Below are positions 44,401-56,100 of a DNA stretch of 64,000 nucleotides, piece by piece. Made by a program: the position numbers and the translations under genes. The DNA is from Wolfiporia cocos. Taxonomy: Eukaryota > Basidiomycota > Agaricomycetes > Polyporales > Phaeolaceae. Under the pieces are notes generated by a model that was not told where the DNA came from, ran no database searches, and saw nothing but the letters and a program-made list of their open reading frames with translations. Each line of letters starts with the position of its first letter. The stretch's first letter is position 1. Location of the stretch: positions 3,100,001-3,164,000 of the forward strand of contig JACCLO010000008.1 of the NCBI GenBank assembly GCA_029448655.1, in the 5' to 3' direction.

Positions 44401-46341
44401 TCCGGTTCAACGGGATCGGTCATCAGTCGTGCCTACGTGGAGGAACACAAACTCGAGCAACTCCCATTAGACCGACCCGTCAAGCTGTATAACGCTGATG
44501 GTAGTACCAACGCTGCGGGCAAAATGACGCACTATGTCGAACTCCAGATGCAGATCGACACGCATTTGGAGACGCGCAAGTTCCACGTCACCGAGCTCAG
44601 CTCGGCAGACATATTCCTCGGCTTCGACTGGTTGGAAGACCATAATCCCACCATCGACTGGAAGAAACGCCGAATCACCTTCACCTGCGACTGCGAGCAC
44701 GAGCAGATTGAGGACGGTGACCATATTTATTACATCTTTGCTGACGCATGGTTACGGAATAGGGAAGAGTGCCGGGCCGACATCGCTGAGCGAGTCCGCG
44801 CGACGAAGGCAACCGAGATCGCCATCGCCACCGGCAAAACCACGGAAGCCAAGACCTTCGAGGAGGTGGTCCCCGAGTACTTACACGAATTCGAAGACGT
44901 GTTTAAGGAAACGGAATTCGACCAACTCCCCGAAAGGCGACCGTGGGATCACGCCATAGAACTCCTACCGAACTCCGAACCCTACGCCGGCAAGATCTAT
45001 GCCCTATCGCCTCGAGAACAAGAGGCGTTAGACGATTTCTTAGAAGAACAGTTACGGACTGGACGCATTCGACCATCCAAGTCACCATGGGGGGCACCAT
45101 TCTTCTTCGTCAAAAAGAAGGATGGGAAACTGAGACCCATTCAGGACTATCGGAAGTTGAACCAGATGACCAAGAAGAACCGGTACCCGCTCCCTCTGAT
45201 CACGGAGCTGCTCAACAAGTTAAAACGAGCTAAGTACTTCTCTAAATTGGACATTCGTTGGGGATACACAAACGTCAGAATCAAGGAAGGCGACGAGGAA
45301 AAAGCCGCCTTCATCACTAATAGAGGTCTGTACGAACCCTTAGTGATGTTCTTCGGAATGTGCAACGCACCAGGCACATTCCAGACCTTGATGAACGACA
45401 TCTTCCGAGACCTGATAATGACTGGAAAAGTCATTGTATATTTAGACGACATACTTGTTTTCACGGAGACCGAGGCAGAACACAAAGAGATCCTGCACAA
45501 GGTTCTGCTCGTTCTCCGTCAAAATAAGTTGACTTGTAAACCAGAGAAATGCGAGTTTATGAAGTCGGAAGTAGAATACTTAGGGCATATAATCTCTCAC
45601 GGGGAAATCCGCATGGATCCCGCGAAGGTGGCGGCAGTGGCTGAATGGCCCGCACCTCGGAACAAAAAAGAAGTACAATCCTTCATTGGATTCGCAAACT
45701 TCTACCGGAGATTTATACCTAAGTTTTCCACGGTAGCACGCCCACTGATAAACCTAACCAAGGACACGCCTTGGCAGTGGGGTACGGCGGAACAGGAGTG
45801 TTTCGATAAGTTAAAGAAAATATTTATCGAAGCACCCGTGTTAGGGATACCAAACGACGACGACCCTTTCCGCATCGAGGCAGATTCATCGGACTTCGCA
45901 ACCGGAGCCTGCCTCATGCAGAAACAAGACGGCGTCTGGAAACCCATCGCCTACCAGAGTAAGACGATGCTACCGGCAGAACGGAACTACGAGATTTACG
46001 ACAGAGAACTCCTCGCCATCATGCGCGCACTCGATGAATGGCGGCATTTCGTAATGGGTGGCAAACACCCTGTAGAAGTACTGACGGACCATAAGAACTT
46101 AGAATACTTTAAGACCCCACAGAAAATTAATCCGCGACAAGCCCGGTGGATGACGGAACTCGCCGAGTATGACCTACAACTCGTACACATCCCCGGGAAG
46201 ACCAATGGAAGGGCCGATGGGCTTTCCCGAAGAAGTGATCACGGAAACGACAAAGATCACCTCGAAGGGCAAGTCGTCCTGAAGCCACACCTCTTCGTCC
46301 AAGACAGCGCAGAAAGGCTGCGATCCTCATTCTATACTGTA

Positions 46342-47436
46342 TGACACAGATGGCTCTGTGGGACTCACCACGCCAGTATCCTTGCGATGAACTAAGGCGA
46401 CGAGGTGAGGTAGAGGTTATCAGACACGGTAGTAGATGGAAGGTTCTTCTACGGCGTACGCCGAGAAGAATAGAACTAAAGTTAAAGAGCGCTTGGCTCC
46501 TACTTATATACATGTGTGCGGGAAGGTCACGTGCTACTAGCTAGCTATGTCCTTACCGGGTTATGTGGCTTTGCCAAGTGGCGAAGCTTATCTTATCTGA
46601 TGTTTAGTTACTCTATCTAGAATGGCCGTGGAAGGCCCTAATGGCCGACCCAATCGTAATAGAGGGATTATGTCTTTATTGTGATACTAACGCGGGCGCA
46701 GCCCGGGTATAGGTGAAGCCGGTTGCCGGATACCTTGCGGCATAATGGCGATTGGCCGTGCTTCGTTGGATGACCAAGGCGAGACGCCGAGGTCGTTATG
46801 CTATTGGACCGTTAGGTACCGTAGCATGTGATATGTCCGGACCGGAAGGTTACCGGAACATATGTTGGTCTTAGCCGTGAGGCGAGGACCGGTGTTTGGG
46901 CAACGCCGTGATGGCAGAAGCCCGGGACTTGGAGACCGCCGAGTCCGTGGGAGGCCGAGAAGGCCGTGACCTATAGCGATATAGCCTTGATGCTATTATA
47001 GTGCTGTATGGTCGTGTTGCCATTATTATGCGAAGGCGTGGCGCGCCTGAGGTGCCATTGTGATCAAGGATCTTATGGCAGTGGGAAGCCGGGAAGGCCG
47101 ACCCAATAGTACAAGGCCGCGAGGCACTGTTTGTACATGTGGACATTATTATGCGAGTGTGCCGCGCTCGGCCTATCATTATGATCTAAGATCTATGACG
47201 TGGCGGGTCTTGCTCTGACGGGCGAGACCTGTATGACGTGGCTGTAGTTATGCTATTGGACCGGAAGGTGCCGTAGCGTTATGTAAGCTGGTCATGTGGT
47301 GATAAGCCCAGTTAAGAGCTTGTCGTGGTGGCAATGGGAGTTAACCCGTAGATAACTTGTAGTTAGACGTATAAATCCCAGGTAAATTGCTATAATCGTA
47401 GGAAAAATGCTGTAAGTCCCAGATAAATCTGTGACA
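46342..47436 (-). mobile_element. solo LTR in A pol
   Basis: 1095 bp, TGACACAGATGG...ATCTGTGACA, duplication CTGTA (46337-46341 and 47437-47441). In minus orientation it begins TGTCACAGATTTATCTGGGAC and ends GTGAGTCCC...CATCTGTGTCA, like a long relative of the family-B LTR. It has TATATAAG and, 33 bp on, AGTTCTATTCT (plus AGAATAGAACT at 46467-46477) as predicted transcript start. No coding content. Confidence 0.88.
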
Positions 47437-48379
47437 CTGTAGTCAAGGGTATCACCCACGACGAAGTAAAAGAGAGGGTCAAAGCGGAAGCCGCTCTCTA
47501 CGATGGAAAGGAAGGAGCAGAAGTAGGGGAAACGACCGAGGACGGTCTGCGATACAGGAGGGGGAGGTTGATTATCCCTCGGGATGAAGAATTAATCGGA
47601 AAAATCATTTCTTCATTCCACGACACCGTCTCAGCGGGACACCCTGGCACCGAAAACACGTACACAGCTATACATCGACACTACTGGTGGCCCAAGATGC
47701 GCTCAGACATCCGCCAGTACGTCAAAGCTTGTATCAAGTGCCAGGCCGCTAAGCCGGACCGATCCAAACGCGCGGCCCCACTCAACCCGAACCCAACTCC
47801 AGCACACAACTGGGAGAACATTTCCGTAGACATGATCACGGGACTCCCTACTTCCAAGGGTCGCGACGCAATCATTGTAGTAGTAGATATGAAGTCAAAG
47901 GACTATATAGCTGTACCAACAACGACTAAACTATCGGCCGAAGGATGGGCCAACATATTTATAGACAAAGTATATGCACAACACGGACTACCTAAAAAAG
48001 TATTTAGCGACAGAGGACCTCAGTTTGTAGCAGAATTTATCAAAGACGTATACCGTAGATTAGGCATACAGGGAAACCCGAGTACCGCGTTCCACCCACA
48101 GACAGACGGGCAAACGGAACGTATGAACCAGGAACTCGAAGTCTACCTTAGATTATTTATTAACGATACTCATACGAACTGGCCGGACTTACTCCCGCTG
48201 GCAAGCTTTGCGTACAAGACACACATACACAGTAGCACGGGATATAGTCCCTTTTACCTTACACACGGATACCACCCCTTCACAGGTGTAGAGGCGCCGG
48301 AACAAGAAGAGGGGGTAGCACGGGATTGGGTCGAACACATGCACACCATATCCAAACTCGCTTCACAGAACCTGGAGAA

Positions 48380-49076
48380 TGTCACAGATTTGGGACATGC
48401 CACTATTTTTCCCGTATTTTTACCTATTTATCTGGTATTTCTACGACCTTGTAGACATTTACGCTGTTAAGCGCCCGTCTACACGTACACGCGACCAAAC
48501 AACACGTACACAACGCGGTATACGTCCACTTGTCATAACAACACGTACATAACACGTATGTACGCGTCAATGACTCAGCGGACTAACCTCCGGTGTCACG
48601 CGCTGTACTCATATCCCGTTATCGGGCTATGTCACCACAATTGGATAAGCGGCCCGCTCGTTATCACATGCCAATGCCCCTACGATTACTCATATCCCGA
48701 TACCGGAATATAGTTCTCACGTGCATGGCTTACTAACGTAGCAACGCCACTATCACAACATGGACCTACGGTCCTAACAACTCTTCTTACTGGTGCGGCC
48801 ATTACCGGCGCACATGGTCTACTGTAGTTTACGACTTAGCTGTATTAGTTATGTCTGCGCACAGACCGTCTTCATGTTTGGCTCCTTTACTGGTAACCAA
48901 ACAATGCATGTATATAAGTAGGGCTATCGCTACGATAAGCCTTAGATTTGTTCTCTGCATTCGCACAGTTACATAACATCTCTGCTTGCGCCCACTAGCC
49001 TCCTCACCAACCTCCAGCAACTCCTTCAAGTCGCTTATAAGGTTATAGTGTGAGTCCCACAGTCTAGTCTGTGTCA
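48380..49076 (+). repeat. B1 5' LTR with promoter
   Basis: TGTCACAGATTTGGG...CTGTGTCA. TATATAA at 48911-48917; predicted transcript start/self-primer AGATTTGTTCT at 48944-48954. Confidence 0.95.
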
Positions 49077-49078
49077 TA

Positions 49079-49089
49079 AGAACAAATCT
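49079..49089 (+). promoter_or_regulatory. B1 self-primer binding site
   Basis: AGAACAAATCT, exact complement of 48944-48954, two bases behind the LTR. Confidence 0.75.
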
Positions 49090-50099
49090 GCCCCTACCCC
49101 CGCCCTTGCGCTTGCGCTTGGGCCTGGGTTTCTATCCTACAGGGGTGTATTGCTCGTTGCCGCGCACATTCCTTTCTGCCTGACAAGGCGATAGGGATGA
49201 TAGTTGAGATCTGGGGGATACATCGCCATCCTCGGCAGAGGATTGGCAACCAGGGAAGCCACACCGCCTTTTTAGGCAGGAGGTCTACCTAACCCGGACT
49301 CCAGGGTCAAGGAGACACGGTCCTCGCTGACAAGCTTGGACTGTGAGCGGTTAAGACCCGCCTGTGGAGAAAAGGGGACGGTCTGCCTGTGTGCGCCCAA
49401 CCCCCTGCCATGGCAAGCGTTGTTCAGCGCCCCATCGCTATCCACAGGGTCATCATTATGATGGCATGGGAATTTTCCAAAGCCGCCTCCCAGGCGTAAG
49501 GGACCTGCTTTGAACCCGTTATGGGAAAAGCAGTGAGGGGGATCATCTTCGGATAATCCTGCCAAAGGACAAGTGCGGTAGCCACAAAACATAAGTCCTC
49601 CGGGCAGTTCGGCGTGCACGTCATGGGGTCAAATAGGGCAAAGGGGTACACTTGCGCGCCTTAGGGCTAATCCACTTACCTGTGGACGCGATGGTATTCC
49701 AATGTCCTGAAAAAGTCCCCGTGATAGTCTGTAGACGGCAACCTCATTGTTGAAGCATGGACAGGCTAAGGGATGTAAAATCCCAGCCACTTTCCGGCAT
49801 CGTCCCTCCGGGGCGGTGTCGTGTATCCGAATCCCAATCATCTGACCCAGGAACCGGCCTGGCAGTCAGCAACTCTACCCCTGGAGTCGGCGCCTCTGAC
49901 CGTTAGGGTCATGCGAATATCCGCGCCGTCTCGGCACAGGGTTTGCGCGCAACATAAGAGTAATTATGCCCCGTAGTACACCTTCTTTGCTCCTGAAAAG
50001 GAGTCCACTACCCTACCTTACATAATCCCTTTTATTCCTGTTCTTGGACGTATCACTGGGAAACTTCGTTTCTCATGAAAGCTGCACTTTTTTAGAATC
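49090..50099 (+). other. B1 long leader
   Basis: About 1 kb between the primer site and the first ORF with no supported frame. It is likely to be untranslated leader; with only one copy in the window no structure can be tested. Confidence 0.5.
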
Positions 50100-50999
50100 A
50101 TGCCCCGCGTTACCCGTCGCACCCGTGGCTCCTCCACTGCCCCCTACGTTAAGCCGGCGAAGCGGTCCCTTCTCAGCCGCATCGACACCACCGACATTCC
50201 TCGGGCAGAGGACGTCACCTACACACTTCCTGTAAAGGAAGATTACACCGGGAAGCTCCATCTTTGGGAGATTCCCGTCCACATGCCAAAGCACATTGCT
50301 GAGGCTGGGAAACCCGCTCCTCGACCTCCCAAACCAGTTCCGCTCGCTAAGCGTATCTGGACAGAGGAAGAGAAGCTAGCTGCTTCCATTACCGCCATGG
50401 AGAACCTAATCGAACTCCGCGAACTCAACAAGCTCAAGCTCGCCCGCGATAAGCTGAATAAGCGAATCGCCGCCAAACAAGCCGCCAAGGAAGCCAAGCA
50501 AGCAGCTTCTTCACTGGCCCTCCGTCTCTCCAGCCCGGCGGCCGGACCTTCTGTTCCGGCCAACCACAAGATTCTCGACCCTTCCCTCGTCTTCGGGAAG
50601 AAGAAGCCTCTCCAAGCATGCGATCAAGTCATTCCCATGCTAGAAGGCACTCTCACCCGTCTCACTCCTCTCGCCAACCACCCCCCTAATTACCCAGGCT
50701 TCCATATGGAAAACGACATGCGTTTCCATACTATGGTAGTAGAATTGGAGGATTTGGTGGATAACGTAAAGGATAGAGCGAGACGGGGGAGGATCACCAA
50801 TAGAGACTGGAGAATTATGAAAAAGTATTGCAAACAGCTCGGCAATATTTCCTTTTTGGATTGGCGTACGGACTTAGCTCGTATCGTAGCAGAATGCGTA
50901 GCGCTACAAATTACTTTTGCCTTCGGTGTAACACCACCTGACAAGGTGGCAGGGCCCTCAACTACTTCGGTAGAAGAGGATATACTCGCGATTGTATAG
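50100..50999 (+). CDS. B1 ORF1: basic helical protein upstream of gag
   Basis: 299 codons from ATG, in a different frame from gag and separated from it by 101 bases. The N-terminus is basic with Thr/Arg (MPRVTRRTRGSS). A long Lys/Ala/Leu helix follows (residues ~100-145, ELRELNKLKLARDKLNKRIA), then a Ser/Pro linker and a folded-looking C-terminal half (FHTMVVELEDLVDNVKDRAR, DWRIMKKYCKQLGNISFLDW). No zinc motif, protease, signal peptide or membrane segment is seen. I do not recognise it. A separate ORF before gag is unusual for Ty3/Gypsy elements. It could be a nucleic-acid-binding accessory protein or a duplicated, diverged Gag part. Confidence 0.75.
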   Translation: MPRVTRRTRGSSTAPYVKPAKRSLLSRIDTTDIPRAEDVTYTLPVKEDYTGKLHLWEIPVHMPKHIAEAGKPAPRPPKPVPLAKRIWTEEEKLAASITAMENLIELRELNKLKLARDKLNKRIAAKQAAKEAKQAASSLALRLSSPAAGPSVPANHKILDPSLVFGKKKPLQACDQVIPMLEGTLTRLTPLANHPPNYPGFHMENDMRFHTMVVELEDLVDNVKDRARRGRITNRDWRIMKKYCKQLGNISFLDWRTDLARIVAECVALQITFAFGVTPPDKVAGPSTTSVEEDILAIV

Positions 51000-51100
51000 T
51001 AGAAATACTATCATCTTTTAACTCTGAAATAGAGTGCGAGTGTGATCTATAACGAAAGTTGCAGCTTTCAAACCCAATCCCTTTTTAAGAATCTAAGACA

Positions 51101-53131
51101 ATGAATAACCGGAAACTAACATTCGTCACAAACAGATTCACAATGTCTTCCACCTCCTCCGTCAGCACCCCCCTCGCCCCCCGCAAAATGCGCCTCCGCT
51201 CAGAAGGCCCGGTAACCCCGGAAGCAGGGCCCTCAGGGGCCCCACCCCTGGTGACCCTAGAGCACCTAAGCGAGGAAGAGGAAGAGGAAGAAGAGGAAGA
51301 CGAAGGAGAGGAAGTTCCCCCACAAAGGGAATCCCCATCCAACCCCATGGGAACGCGTCCGGGTACGCCTATTCCCGGATACCCGCCGGCCCGCTACACC
51401 CGACCAATTGGGCCCGTCACGGCCCTCGTCATGGAATTCTCAGGTCCGGTCCGCCGAACCAACGACGAGGTCGAGAGGGGCCTCAAGGCTTACCTCCCAG
51501 AGGAGGACCAACACAAGGTGGATGCCCCCCTGCATGGGGCAATCCTCGACGCCGCCGTACAACGAAGTGCGGCAATCAGCCACGACAAGGTCGACACCCT
51601 CGGCCGAATGGTGTACGCGCGTCTGGAGCGAATCCATGACAAAATCAACTCCCTGGCTGGGCAATCCAGGGCAATCGAACATAAGGCCCAAGACGAGCTA
51701 CACGAAGCGGTCAACTCGGTCCGCAACGAGGTTGTGTCCACCTTGGTGGACCTCGGCAAGGAACTCCGACAGGAGTACACCGCCAAGTTCTCCGAAATGG
51801 AGAAGCAGCTCCGAAAGGACTACCGGTCCCGGCTCGACGACCTCGAGGATGCGTTTGCCGAGCGCATGGAGAAGGTCGAGGAGGAACTTCGGAGGAGCCG
51901 AAAGAACCCCTCCGTCCCCAACCCTCCCGGCGCCCGCACGCCCCCGGAAGACCCAGCACCGGCCCCTGGCAATGCTCAAGCCCGTGCAGCCGAGGCCGCT
52001 GCCGCCGCACAAGCTGCAGCCGCTGCTGCAGCAGCCGTCGCCCCGCAGATTCCAGGTCTGCCTCAAAACCTGAAAATCCCCCCTCCCCCCGAATTCTCTG
52101 GGTCATCTGGAAAGGTGACTGCACAGGAATGGGTGGAGAAGATGGGCCTGTACTTCGGTACGCTCAGGGTCTACGATGACCATGACCGTATCACCATGGC
52201 CCTCTTCCGCGTCACAGGGGACGCATACAAATTTTTCTCGCCTCTCATCAAGAAGGCAGGAAACGGTGAACCTCTCGGCACCTGGGAGGAATTCACCAAA
52301 TCCGTAATGGTGCAATATGGGAAGATGACGGATAAGGAGATAGCCAAGAAGGAAATTCGCGGCTACTACGGTACCAAGGGCAAGGAACTCGCCGAGTCGA
52401 ACTACTTCAACTACTGCGAACGGTTCCGAACCCTCGGCCGACTCTCCGAGACCGCCAACGAAACCCTGGTGTGGGAGTTCACCGAAACACTCCCTGAAAA
52501 GGTTAAGGACACCTTGAACGTCCTCGGCAAGACCCCCTTCTTCAAGGCCCCGACCGACATCGAGCCCCTCATCGACTTCGCCCTGGAAATGTACCAAACG
52601 GCATATCCAGACAAGATAAAGGGTTCAATCTTCGAGAAGGCCGGCAAGAAGGACTCGGCCCCTGCCGAAAAGAAGGAGACGTCCTCCGCTTCTGCGAAGA
52701 AGTCGGAGAAAAAGAAGGACAAGGGAAAGGCGCCCGCCAAAGCCCCCGCCGACACCGCCAACGCCGTCTGCACTTACTGCAAGCAGACGGGACACTACTT
52801 CAACAAGTGTCCTAAGCTTGCCGCGGACAAGGCTGCGGGAACGTTCGTGCCTGCCGCTCAGCGGGCCGAACAACAAAGGGCGAAGGATGCGGCAGCTTCT
52901 GACAAGAGGTCCGCTGCTCCTTCGGGTAGTGGAAAGGGACAGGCTTCTGGCAAGAAGCCGTACTCGGCGCCCCCCGCGGATGGCAAGACGTATCGTGCCC
53001 GAACGATCTGGGAAGAAGTGACGGCTGACTCAAGCTCAGCAGGACCCTCGGCCCCCGCCACCACCGTCGCCAATGTCGGGACCATCTCGGTTCCCCTCGC
53101 CCCAACCACACGTCTCGAAGACGTTCTGTGA
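51101..53131 (+). CDS. gag: B1 Gag
   Basis: 676 codons from ATG. An acidic stretch (SEEEEEEEEDEGEE, residues ~60-75), a long helical coiled-coil region (~150-270), a Pro/Ala-rich linker with a poly-Ala run, then the retrotransposon Gag core (PPPEFSGSSGKVTAQEWVEK, residue ~328, to FALEMYQTAYPDK). A Lys-rich segment precedes the CCHC knuckle CTYCKQTGHYFNKC (~residue 558). Stop TGA at 53129-53131. It overlaps pol by 59 bases; pol lies in the +1 frame. Confidence 0.92.
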   Translation: MNNRKLTFVTNRFTMSSTSSVSTPLAPRKMRLRSEGPVTPEAGPSGAPPLVTLEHLSEEEEEEEEEDEGEEVPPQRESPSNPMGTRPGTPIPGYPPARYTRPIGPVTALVMEFSGPVRRTNDEVERGLKAYLPEEDQHKVDAPLHGAILDAAVQRSAAISHDKVDTLGRMVYARLERIHDKINSLAGQSRAIEHKAQDELHEAVNSVRNEVVSTLVDLGKELRQEYTAKFSEMEKQLRKDYRSRLDDLEDAFAERMEKVEEELRRSRKNPSVPNPPGARTPPEDPAPAPGNAQARAAEAAAAAQAAAAAAAAVAPQIPGLPQNLKIPPPPEFSGSSGKVTAQEWVEKMGLYFGTLRVYDDHDRITMALFRVTGDAYKFFSPLIKKAGNGEPLGTWEEFTKSVMVQYGKMTDKEIAKKEIRGYYGTKGKELAESNYFNYCERFRTLGRLSETANETLVWEFTETLPEKVKDTLNVLGKTPFFKAPTDIEPLIDFALEMYQTAYPDKIKGSIFEKAGKKDSAPAEKKETSSASAKKSEKKKDKGKAPAKAPADTANAVCTYCKQTGHYFNKCPKLAADKAAGTFVPAAQRAEQQRAKDAAASDKRSAAPSGSGKGQASGKKPYSAPPADGKTYRARTIWEEVTADSSSAGPSAPATTVANVGTISVPLAPTTRLEDVL

Positions 53132-56100
53132 AGAACACACCAGCCCCGCAGCGGCTGGGAGTGTACAGCGCCCCGAAGAAGCGCACCTCTACGAAGAGGC
53201 TTCACAGAGACCCCTTATCTTGTGGGAAGATAAGGCGGTCGTACGTCACCCGGTATCCCATCTCGGTATATTCGGTAACTTGGCAATGGACTTTGCCCGG
53301 AGGACAAGGACACTAGCTACACGTGCCCCTCCTGTACAATACTTTTATCCTGAACCGCTCGCGCTGAAGTTTTTCACTTTGTATAATGTACATGGAAACG
53401 ATTCTCGAGACGACAATAAATCGTTCTCTATCGAAGTGGAACTGTGGGTATATGGAAAGAAAGTCAACGCCATGGCATTAATCGACACCGGTGCATCCAT
53501 AAGCGTCATCGATAAGAAACTCGTACACGAGGAGAAGTTAGTCACTCAGAAACTACCTTCACCTCTCGAGATTCGCAACGCCGACGGTACCTCTAATACC
53601 GCCGGTAATATCAATATGGCAGTAAAAGCTTATATGGTGCACGAGGAACACAAGTCCACCGAATTCTTGTACGTAATGGACGTACAGAATGCGGATGTGA
53701 TCCTCGGATATGACTGGTTCCTGAAACACAACCCGGACTTCAATTGGCCGGAAGGAACCTTCACATATCGGTGTACGGAAAAATGTAAACATGGCAAACG
53801 GGTTTCGATTTCTGAGGAAGAAGATGAAACCGAACCCCGCAACATCTATCAGATCATCAATGACTTTCCAATAGATTTTCTCGGCTTAGAGGAGCCTGAG
53901 GATCCCTTTGTCGCTTGGGTGAACACCCTTGACGAAGGAACGGAACTCCTTATCGATGCCATTCAGTCGATAACGGAGAAGTCGGATGATGAATTCCTGA
54001 CAGATGCGGATCTCCAGAAATGGAAATCCTTGGTTCCGGAGGAATACCAGGAGTTTGGTCCCACGGTATTTTCTCAACGCGCATCCGAAAGAATGCCCGA
54101 ACGGAAACCATACGATCACGCCATCGACTTCCCCGATGACGCGGTACTACCGCCCCCGAGTAAGGCATACAAGATGTCTCCTCAGGAAGCGAACTCGCTA
54201 GATCAGTGGATTCAGGAAGAGTTACGGAAGGGCTACATCCGACACTCGAAATCCCCGATCGCGAGCCCGGTCTTCTTCGTCCCTAAAAAAGATGGCGGAG
54301 CCCGAATGGTAGTCGATTACCGAAAGGTGAACGACTTAACCATTAAAAACAGGTACCCTCTCCCACGCATAGACGAGCTTATCGATAAGCTTAGCCAGGC
54401 TTCGATATTTACGAAGCTCGACTTGCGTTGGGGTTACAACAACGTAAGAATCAAGGAGGGAGATGAATGGAAGACCGCATTCATTACGCCTAACGGCCTT
54501 TACGAAGCTGTAGTCATGTACTTCGGTTTTTGTAATGCACCCAGCACGTTCCAACACATGATGAACGATATTCTAGGTGACCTTATCAGAGAAGGAAAGG
54601 TCATTGTCTACCTAGACGACATCCTTGTGTTCGGAAACGACCTGTTGGAACACCGTCGTATTGTCAAGCAAGTATTACAAATCTTGCAAGACAACGACTT
54701 GTTCGCGAAGCCTGAAAAGTGCTTTTTCGAACAAAGCAGTATTGAATACCTGGGAATGGTCATTTCCAAAGGAAGAGTCGAAATGGACCCTAAGAAGGTA
54801 GCCGGCGTAATGGACTGGCCTACACCTGCCAAGGTGAAGGACGTCCAGGCCTTTGTTGGCTTCGCCAACTACTACCGTCGGTTCATTAAAGATTTCTCCA
54901 AAGTGGTTAAGCCGTTAACCGAACTGTCCAAGAAAAACACGCAATGGAACTGGGGACCCGAACAAGCGGAAGCCTTCCAAACTCTCAAGGAAGCTTTCAC
55001 ATCGGCTCCAATACTCCGGATCCCAGATCAGGAGTCCCCGTTCCGCGTGGAAGCGGATTCTTCCGATTACGCAACTGGTGCAGTGCTATCGCAATACTCT
55101 TCGGAGGATAAGCTCTGGCACCCGGTAGCCTTTTACTCGAAATCTCTATCAGCACCCGAAAGGAACTATGAGATTTACGATAAGGAGTTGCTCGCAATCA
55201 TCCGCGCTCTAGAGGAATGGAGACATTACCTCGAAGGACACCCACACAAATTTGAAGTATGGTCGGATCATCTCAATCTGACATATTTCAAATCGGCACA
55301 ACGGCTAACCCGAAGACAGGCACGTTGGAGTCTTTACCTGACAAGGTTCAACTTCACCATGTGCCACAAACCCGGTAAAACAATGCTCACGGCTGACCCT
55401 CTGTCACGGAGGCCAGACCATGAAGAGGGGGTGGAACTCGACAATCGCGATCAAATTTTGCTGAAACCGGAATACTTTACGGTTAGGGCGCTAGAAGCGT
55501 CACAGCAGGAGATACAATCAGGCGACGAGGACCTCCTCCGACAAATCCGACAAGCCCTCATGGACGATCAGATTACCAAAGATTACCAGGAACTACTGAA
55601 AAGTGGTCCCAAGGAATTCGGTAAAGATCTCCAGGAATGGAACATGGAGGCCGGATTACTCCTCAGACGAGGAAAAGTGTACGTTCCAAAAGAGCCTAAG
55701 GAATTGCGCACGAAGATTCTGGAGTTACATCATGACCATGTGACTGCCGGACACTTCGGACGATGGAAGACCTATGAACTTCTATCACGTAATTACTGGT
55801 GGCCTGGAATGACCACGATGGTAAAGCAATACGTGGAAGGTTGTGACACATGTCAACGCATGAAGAACCACAACCAGACCCCGTACGGACCCCTGCAACC
55901 GCTCCCAGTTCCGGAAGCACCTTGGGACACCGTCACAATTGACCTTATCGTCCACCTACCACCCAGCGGCGAATTGAAACAATTCAATGCTATTATGGTA
56001 ATAGTGGACCGGCTTACCAAACGAGCACACTTCATTCCCACGTCAGACAAGATAACGGCAAAAGAATTAGCGAACCTCCTGTACCTTCGGATTTATCCGA

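Noticed and set aside
49840..49910. tRNA-like or riboswitch-like structure in the B1 leader
   Set aside because: Some GC-rich pairing is possible, but there is no second copy to test it and no known motif.
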